Source of the DNA: Candidatus Thorarchaeota archaeon
Lineage (GTDB): Archaea > Asgardarchaeota > Thorarchaeia > Thorarchaeales > Thorarchaeaceae
Length of the DNA: 12,108 nt
Direction of reading: 5' to 3'
Assembly (NCBI GenBank): GCA_019057595.1
Contig: DXJI01000044.1
Coordinates: forward strand, 1 to 12,108
Positions 6,941 through 12,108 of the stretch are shown here, piece by piece. The notes beneath the pieces are model-generated. The model made no database searches and was not told where the DNA came from. It worked only from the letters and a program-made list of their open reading frames with translations. How positions within the stretch are numbered: the first letter of the stretch is position 1; each line of letters opens with the position of its first letter. The position numbers were made by a program, and so were the translations under genes.

Positions 6941-7207
6941 GTGAAAGAAGAGCTTGATGACTTCTCAAAGATTGTAAGAAAACTTGAAGCTCACATACTT
7001 GCTTTAGAGAATATTCAGCATCGTGCCTCCTCCCTAGAAGATGCAATTGCGCATGGTCCAGGTGGACTCAGCATCCAAGACATCCTCTCTCGAATCAATG
7101 CCGTTCAGGATCTAGTTGACCGAATCGAGATAGAGGTGGACAATCTAGAGATGCGGGTGTCCTCCATCGAACACGTAGGCTTCAGACTTAGGACTAGTGG
7201 TCGGTAG
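6941..7207 (+). CDS. Small coiled-coil protein, last gene of the vWA operon
   Basis: An 88-residue protein starting at GTG 6941, with a good SD (GAGGTGAT, 6928-6935) partly inside the previous stop region. It is nearly all amphipathic helix: ELDDFSKIVRKLEAHILALE, a short GPGG break at about 38-41, then ILSRINAVQDLVDRIEIEVD and a third heptad stretch. This fits a helical hairpin. The spacing pattern of I/L with E/D/R resembles the C-terminal coiled coil of the upstream protein, so the two may form a heteromeric bundle or be related by duplication. It has no membrane segment or enzyme motif. It overlaps the stop of the convergent 883-residue gene by 14 bases. Confidence 0.65.
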   Translation: MKEELDDFSKIVRKLEAHILALENIQHRASSLEDAIAHGPGGLSIQDILSRINAVQDLVDRIEIEVDNLEMRVSSIEHVGFRLRTSGR

Positions 7208-9845
7208 TCCTAGAAACAAGATTGTCAATAAGGTCTAGTAAGTATCCTGTAAATGTATGAGAGGAGAAGGTTTCAACAGGTATTAGATTTGAGTTTAGTC
7301 CCTTCAAGAGTCTAAGACTCGATGTCTGGTTACCATTTTTTCCGAGTGTCAGAACATCCAGTCTGTACCTATCATGTTTTGAGATTGCACTGAGAAATGA
7401 AATGTGTTCCTCATCATATGTGCCTGCACCATTGCTCAACACCAGTGCTACGGTCGGACGGTCCGGACCAAAGTCATCAAGATATTCGGCAATTGAACGA
7501 TAGGCTCCCGCCAAGCTCTCATAACCTTCGGTTTCCTCAACTGCATCAATGATTGAATAGATCAAAGAGATGAGTACTTCTTCAGACTGGAAGTCCTCAT
7601 AGAACTCCACATACGACTGAACTTCACTGCCCCTCTGTATTGAGAACTTTTCAGGAATCTCGTTGAAAGTCACAAGTGCAAGTCTACCCTCAGTTCTATT
7701 GTGTATCAGTGTGTTGACAATCATTAAGGCGGCAAGAGCTGCTATCTGTGCTCTGGATGCTGTCTTTTTAATACCCTCAATGAACTTGCCAAGTTCAGGT
7801 ACTAACTCAATCAAGGGTTTCAGTTGCGTTCTCGCTGCATGAATCGTCTTGAGAGATACATCCTTCGTCTTCATTTTCATGTCTTTTGAAATACAAAGAA
7901 CCACATTGAAGTCACCAAAAGCTTGCTGGGGTTTGAAATCGATACCTGAGTCTGACAACCTCCCAACCTGACCTGGCAACAATTGAGGCTTTGAATACTT
8001 CACCGCCATGGAGATCGCGTTCTCGTCACCACCGACATGTAGTTTCGTATCAATCCCCATCAACACACCTGTGATGGAGCTACGAATATCCTTCTCATGT
8101 AGATGCATGAACGAGGACAGTTCAGAGTTGCTTGCAGGTTCGGGTGAATAGTATGACATCACCACCTCATCGATTTCAGCTATATCTCCCTCATATCGAA
8201 CAAGATTAACAACAGTTGAATTTCGAAATCCAAACAGTGAAGCATCTGCCTCTGAAACAACAATTGATCTCTCTCCACACTTTGCATGGTGCTTGGCGAC
8301 TCCTGCACACCATTGACCTGTATTGATATCCAATGCCAGTAGATGGTCTCCATCAGTGACCTCGAGGGCACTCATGTCATTGTCACACATGAAGAATGTG
8401 CCTGATTCGGACTTAGCAATTTCTACTCCGAAGTGCAACGCTGACAGAATCTCACTAGGTCTTTCAACCTGTAAACATGAAAGTAGTGCTTTATCGAATC
8501 GGGTTAGATGAGCAGGAGACCCAAAGATCGGACCCTCTAATTTTGCATTTGCGCGAATCAATGTAGCAAGAAGAATTCCATCTCGAGCGAGAAGGCTATC
8601 AGAGAAGGCTTTCTTCCATCCAGACACCAACACCGAGCCATTCTTCTCAAGTAGTAATGCAAGGCTTATAGCTCTAGGTGCTGTTGGACTCCTCAGTGTC
8701 AAGATACAGCTGTCGAGGTAAATACTTCCTCCATCATTTTCAATCATGTGATCTAGGGACACAATTCCGAGCATGTTTCTTGCGTCTAGTATCTGGAGTA
8801 TCCTTGCTAGCTCATTCATTGCTGCCTTTCCTAGGCTCTCTTCTGCAACTACAGACGTCTTGGTTTCATCATACTGGAGGAATGCTGGACGAGGTGGAAG
8901 CATTGAGAGAATGTTTCCTCCCAGGATTCTCTGTATTTCTTCAGGTTCCGCAGCCAAATTTCTACTCAGTAAATAACTGAAGATCTCAGAGATGCTGTCT
9001 CCAAACTGAGTTTCCGGGTATGCGGAGGAGAACAATAGCCGCTTCGACCAATCAGCATCACTCTGAGCCTTCCGCATGTGTCGAACGAGAGTAGAAAGTG
9101 AAGATATCGTTGCACCAGAGGTCAGAACCTTGCTCCCCGGAACATCTAGCAGCCGAGTTATATTTTGACCCCACTCTTTGTGATTCTTTGCTCCAAGAAC
9201 CAACCGTGGTGTCTTGAGACCCGCCTGTTTCAGGAGTACCAACCATTCCAATAACGGGTCAAGCTCATCACTGGGACCAAGTTCAATGAACACGGGTTTG
9301 TCAGTCTTGATATAGTCTAACAGGTCATTCCTGTTGGGTCCCTTCAGAGCAAGTGGAAGGTCTGGGGTTCTCAAAACACAACCCCATCCAGGTTCAGCCC
9401 TTCGCCCACTCCTCATGTCTTGGAGATGATACAGTCGAGGACTGTGAGGTGGTTGAGTTGCCCACCTATTGATAGACGTCGCATTAGCATTTTGCTGTAG
9501 TGCGGGAAGGACGGTTTCCCCTAGATTGATCAACGGTTTGACCACTAGATAGTCTGCAATCCAACTGGACTCTGAGGATGCTGTTGATCCGTGATAAAAC
9601 TCACTGAGTAATCGTGGTACACTGAGATAATCGTATGCTCTCCTAGGAATGTATCGGAATGCCCCGGGGTATAGTGAGGCAAAGTCATTGAGCTGGTTTT
9701 CTACAATGCTGTAGAACGAAAATGCTCGGTCAGGATCAAAGGTTCGAATGTCCTGTCCCGCTCTTACAATACCAAGCTGGAGGGTGGAATCGACCACAAC
9801 GAAGCGATGAATCTCATTTGCTTCAATGTCCTCAACTACAATCAT
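7194..9845 (-). CDS. Pseudo-amidohydrolase fused to CDC48-N-like and degenerate vWA domains
   Basis: The 883-residue protein starts at ATG 9845, with GGAGAG 7 bases upstream and a stop just before in frame. Residues 1-320 align with the divergent amidohydrolase gene: PPHSPRLY (132-139) with APHSTRLI, and IQRILGGNILSML (304-316) with VQRVLGGNALSLL. All metal-ligand motifs are lost: VVDSTLQLG replaces VDAHHHMG, LRTP replaces LKLHP, LVLGAKN replaces IIAHCG, and LLFSSA replaces LLFGTD. Residues about 335-470 share the paralogue's unknown C-terminal domain (GIVSLDHMI with NIGSLDPMI). Residues about 482-640 read as a CDC48-N-like pair of barrels. Residues 645-883 are a vWA domain whose MIDAS is also gone (CISKDMKMK; VLSNG for TDG). 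It is probably a large scaffold. No signal peptide is seen. The domain order is firm; the exact borders are approximate. Confidence 0.75.
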   Translation of the reverse strand: MIVVEDIEANEIHRFVVVDSTLQLGIVRAGQDIRTFDPDRAFSFYSIVENQLNDFASLYPGAFRYIPRRAYDYLSVPRLLSEFYHGSTASSESSWIADYLVVKPLINLGETVLPALQQNANATSINRWATQPPHSPRLYHLQDMRSGRRAEPGWGCVLRTPDLPLALKGPNRNDLLDYIKTDKPVFIELGPSDELDPLLEWLVLLKQAGLKTPRLVLGAKNHKEWGQNITRLLDVPGSKVLTSGATISSLSTLVRHMRKAQSDADWSKRLLFSSAYPETQFGDSISEIFSYLLSRNLAAEPEEIQRILGGNILSMLPPRPAFLQYDETKTSVVAEESLGKAAMNELARILQILDARNMLGIVSLDHMIENDGGSIYLDSCILTLRSPTAPRAISLALLLEKNGSVLVSGWKKAFSDSLLARDGILLATLIRANAKLEGPIFGSPAHLTRFDKALLSCLQVERPSEILSALHFGVEIAKSESGTFFMCDNDMSALEVTDGDHLLALDINTGQWCAGVAKHHAKCGERSIVVSEADASLFGFRNSTVVNLVRYEGDIAEIDEVVMSYYSPEPASNSELSSFMHLHEKDIRSSITGVLMGIDTKLHVGGDENAISMAVKYSKPQLLPGQVGRLSDSGIDFKPQQAFGDFNVVLCISKDMKMKTKDVSLKTIHAARTQLKPLIELVPELGKFIEGIKKTASRAQIAALAALMIVNTLIHNRTEGRLALVTFNEIPEKFSIQRGSEVQSYVEFYEDFQSEEVLISLIYSIIDAVEETEGYESLAGAYRSIAEYLDDFGPDRPTVALVLSNGAGTYDEEHISFLSAISKHDRYRLDVLTLGKNGNQTSSLRLLKGLNSNLIPVETFSSHTFTGYLLDLIDNLVSRTTDH

Positions 9846-9963
9846 CCATCAACTCTCCAGAGAGCACTGGTAGAATGTTGACAGTATCCGATATATGCAT
9901 AGTGCCGATTTCCACTAGTTGTTGAAGCAATAGTTTATCACGAATATCGAGTGACCTTCATCC
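9846..9963. promoter_or_regulatory. Divergent promoter region of the two amidohydrolase paralogues
   Basis: A 118-base spacer serves both genes. On the minus strand CATATAT (9897 to 9891) would start transcription near 9868, leaving room for the SD GGAGAG (9858 to 9853). On the plus strand TTTATCA (9934-9940) lies about 27 bases before ATG 9964, which has no SD, so that transcript is probably leaderless. The shared spacer fits co-regulation of the paralogues. No strong operator repeat is seen. Confidence 0.5.
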
Positions 9964-11448
9964 ATGCTCGTTGTTCGGGCTGTTGAAGATCAACCAGATC
10001 ACGGTATCAGGAAAGGTGATGAGTTCAGACTCTACATCGTAGATGCTCACCATCATATGGGTCGCGAGAAGAGTCACCGGAACACGCCTGCTGGCGCCTA
10101 TGATTTCTATGCATCTTTGTGGTTTGAGATTCAAAAGCAGACACAAGTCCTGATGGAAAAAGATTCGCTCCTCTTTGAACCAGTCCGTATTGAGGCTCCA
10201 GCACTTGCATCTCGCGTTTTCCAGAGTAGGGACAGTTGGAAACGATTGAATCATGGATGGCTTGTTGATAGGACTGTGGTCTTTCCCTACACTGACGATT
10301 ACTCTTCCCCAGAGAAGCCTGGAGCTGCTTCGTTCAAGGTTTCAAATGACAAGATTGCATCTTGGACAACTAGAGCTCCCCACTCCACCAGACTAATTGG
10401 GTTCTCAAGAGTGAATCCACTAGATGGGGGGGACATTGCTCTTAAGGAACTTGAACGAAGTGTGACCTTACTTGGACTTCGAGGTCTCAAACTACACCCT
10501 CTTGCACAACTCTTCATCGACTCAATTGAAGAGGATGCTTCCAGGAATGTAGTTAAACGAGCAGGAGAACTTGGTATCCCCATTATTTTCGACACGAGGA
10601 ATATCAAGACTGTTGTTAAGATCAAACGACTTGTAGACTCGATGAGAAACGACCCAGAATGTGGTGATGCCCTAAAAAGACTAAGAATCATCATTGCTCA
10701 TTGTGGCATGTCACCTGGTGACTCGCGGCTTTTTGAAGCCTTGAAGGACCCAACTATCTTTGCAGAAACCTCGACTCTCCATGACAGAGATGTTCCAGTT
10801 CTCTTTGAAACAGCCAGTGGAAGGCTACGAACATGGCCAGAGAAATTACTCTTTGGGACTGATTTCAGTTTTCTTTCTGTTCAGGCGCTAGACATAATCA
10901 TGTACATGCTTTCACGTGACTTTCCGGGAACTCTGGGAGACGTTCAGAGGGTTCTTGGGGGAAACGCCCTTTCTTTACTGCACGCTCCTTTCAGGACATC
11001 TGCCGGAAAGACCGGAACACCTCATGAATATCTTATCAAAGATGATTCGTTGTCAATACAACGTGAAATTGAAAACAGTCTGATTGGTCTTCTAACAAAA
11101 GGAAAGTGGAACATAGGGTCTCTCGATCCCATGATCCCTCCAATTGGAACATGGCCAGAACCTAGTTCTTTGAAGGATGGCGGGACCAATGGGGTTGACC
11201 AAGAATCCTTTGTTTTGACTATGATGTCTAAAGACAAGAAAAGAGAACTTCATCTCTGGATCAGACGACGTCCAAGAGGTCTCCTTAGTTGTACAGTCTT
11301 ACATACGCAAGGCATGATTCAATTAGATACATTGGAGAATGCATCACAGAAGTTCAGTTCTGTGTTACTGAGGTCTGTCGCAGATCATTCGACGACTCTT
11401 GATTCATCAGTAGAGATACAATCCCGAGTACTTGGACACATGTCATAG
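9964..11448 (+). CDS. Amidohydrolase-superfamily enzyme (amidohydrolase 2 type) with extra C-terminal domain
   Basis: The 494-residue product starts at ATG 9964, probably leaderless. Residues about 24-340 form a metal-dependent TIM-barrel hydrolase: HxH in VDAHHHMG (H29, H31), K176 and H178 in RGLKLHPL, H246 in IIAHCGM and D300 in LLFGTDFSF. All expected ligand and acid/base motifs of the Amidohydro_2 family are present, so hydrolysis or decarboxylation of a small substrate is likely; the substrate cannot be told. It carries an N-terminal extension (1-22) and a C-terminal domain (about 355-490) of unknown type, with W/R-rich strands (ELHLWIRRRPRGLLS), which is not usual for the family and is shared with the degenerate paralogue encoded divergently. 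Its placement between two CDC48-N-vWA genes suggests it is the catalytic member of the same assembly. Confidence 0.8.
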   Translation: MLVVRAVEDQPDHGIRKGDEFRLYIVDAHHHMGREKSHRNTPAGAYDFYASLWFEIQKQTQVLMEKDSLLFEPVRIEAPALASRVFQSRDSWKRLNHGWLVDRTVVFPYTDDYSSPEKPGAASFKVSNDKIASWTTRAPHSTRLIGFSRVNPLDGGDIALKELERSVTLLGLRGLKLHPLAQLFIDSIEEDASRNVVKRAGELGIPIIFDTRNIKTVVKIKRLVDSMRNDPECGDALKRLRIIIAHCGMSPGDSRLFEALKDPTIFAETSTLHDRDVPVLFETASGRLRTWPEKLLFGTDFSFLSVQALDIIMYMLSRDFPGTLGDVQRVLGGNALSLLHAPFRTSAGKTGTPHEYLIKDDSLSIQREIENSLIGLLTKGKWNIGSLDPMIPPIGTWPEPSSLKDGGTNGVDQESFVLTMMSKDKKRELHLWIRRRPRGLLSCTVLHTQGMIQLDTLENASQKFSSVLLRSVADHSTTLDSSVEIQSRVLGHMS

Positions 11449-11463
11449 CGCGTACGAACAATT

Positions 11464-11470
11464 CTTTATA
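11464..11470 (+). promoter_or_regulatory. TATA-like box upstream of the last gene
   Basis: TTTATAA lies 16 bases after the stop of the amidohydrolase gene and predicts a transcript start near 11490-11495. This would put the GAGGAGGT SD (11502-11509) inside the leader, which bears on the start choice for the last gene. The assignment is inferred from sequence and spacing only. Confidence 0.45.
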
Positions 11471-11489
11471 ACTTCTGAATCAGTTTGAC

Positions 11490-12108
11490 TTGTATAGCAC
11501 TGAGGAGGTAAAAGCCATCACCAAGCAAATTTCCTTGGAGATCGTTGACGGTGGAGACCTTAGAGGATTTGCCAACGTTCATCCCAAGACCGCAAAGAAA
11601 CTTGATGCAGACATTGGGTCGATTATGATATTTGAAGACCCACAGAGTAGTTTCTGGGGTGCTGCTGAAATCAGAAAGAGCAATGATGTTGCAGAAGACC
11701 AAATAGTCATAGACACCCTTGTTCTCGAAGCTTCCCTACTTATGGAAGGCGACCAAGTTGACTTGACACTCTACAATGAGGATATGATTGCCCTCGAATT
11801 CATCGAGTTCGGTCTCAAACCGCTAGCAGAAGATGCAAACACTGAGGATCTTGTATCACGTGCTGCAGAACGTGTCAAGTCACTAGAGAACATTATCGGC
11901 GGTCGACTGGTCTATCCTGGGATGTCATTCAACTGGCCCGAGCTTGCAGTGAAGGTAGACATCATCAGTACAAAACCTCCACTAGCTGGGAAGAACTTTG
12001 CAAAGCTTGCCTTTGAAGCACTCCGAGAACGTACCGGTTACCAGTTCAAGACAGTTGGTATTGCCGCTCCTTTCAATGCCGTTCTGTGCATTGATACAAG
12101 CGGATCCA
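11490..12108 (+). CDS. CDC48 N-domain plus vWA protein with intact MIDAS, 3' end beyond the window
   Basis: The frame is open from a stop at 11469 to the window end. The only standard start before the first domain is TTG 11490, used here. However, GAGGAGGT (11502-11509) points to a start near 11517, where the codon is ATC. The N-terminal region reads as a CDC48/VAT N-domain: LRGFANVHPKTAKKLDADIG, then QIVIDTLVLEASLLMEGDQV, the two related psi-barrel halves. A second subdomain follows with LENIIGGRLVYPGMSF and VKVDIISTKPP, very like CDC48 domain 2 (G-x-x-V...V-V-S-T-x-P). A vWA domain then begins and is cut off at LCIDTSGS, a canonical DxSxS MIDAS motif. No AAA+ domain is visible in the window, and the vWA follows the N-domain where CDC48 would have ATPase modules. 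It is the probable metal-binding, ligand-binding member among the three CDC48-N-vWA proteins here. Confidence 0.75.
   Translation, partial: MYSTEEVKAITKQISLEIVDGGDLRGFANVHPKTAKKLDADIGSIMIFEDPQSSFWGAAEIRKSNDVAEDQIVIDTLVLEASLLMEGDQVDLTLYNEDMIALEFIEFGLKPLAEDANTEDLVSRAAERVKSLENIIGGRLVYPGMSFNWPELAVKVDIISTKPPLAGKNFAKLAFEALRERTGYQFKTVGIAAPFNAVLCIDTSGS

Noticed and set aside
1..12108. Mobile elements, CRISPR arrays, rRNA or complete tRNA genes
   Set aside because: No transposase or integrase motifs, no regularly spaced repeats and no convincing RNA gene were seen on either strand.
4647..12108. Defence or toxin-antitoxin system interpretation of the vWA cluster
   Set aside because: No nuclease, toxin, NTPase or ubiquitin-like effector is visible in the window, so a conflict role is not supported here, though flanking genes could change this.

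Overview
The window looks archaeal. Genes are short-spaced and mixed in orientation, with TATA-like boxes about 25 bases before the likely transcript starts, a mix of Shine-Dalgarno (SD) and apparently leaderless starts, and archaeal or eukaryote-like domains: a CDC48/p97-type N-domain, an E2F/DP-type winged helix, and a cyclic 2,3-diphosphoglycerate synthetase-like P-loop protein. The eukaryote-like content and moderate GC make an Asgard archaeon (for example Thorarchaeota-like) my best guess. That is inference; there is no rRNA or marker gene to prove it.

Left third (1-3407): the 3' part of a polytopic membrane protein (+) meets a cDPGS/COG2403-like nucleotide-binding protein (-) across a terminator-like hairpin. 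A 315-base divergent intergenic region follows. It carries a possible attenuator in the leader of the minus gene, two perfect palindromes, a TATA-like box and a 16-base inverted repeat. It leads into a small protein with a clear E2F/DP-like DNA-binding domain plus coiled coil (+), which overlaps tail to tail with a cyclophilin-like protein of the COG2164/TM1367 type (-).

Right two thirds (about 3475-12108): a gene cluster I cannot match to any named system. A tightly packed plus-strand operon encodes (1) a vWA-winged helix-beta sandwich protein, (2) a CDC48 N-domain-like plus vWA protein, (3) a protein of unknown fold with a long C-terminal coiled coil, and (4) an 88-residue coiled-coil protein. 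It converges on a minus-strand 883-residue protein made of a degenerate amidohydrolase barrel, an unknown domain, a CDC48-N-like region and a vWA domain. Divergent from that is its paralogue, an amidohydrolase with all metal-ligand motifs intact. The window ends inside another CDC48-N plus vWA gene with a canonical MIDAS (metal-binding) motif.

Thus three proteins repeat a CDC48-N-vWA module and two share an amidohydrolase plus unknown-domain module. One copy of each module keeps its metal-binding residues while others have lost them. This suggests a multi-subunit assembly with catalytic and structural paralogues, perhaps working with an AAA+ ATPase (CDC48- or MoxR-like) encoded outside the window. 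The domain calls come from reading residues, not from searches, and the function is unknown.
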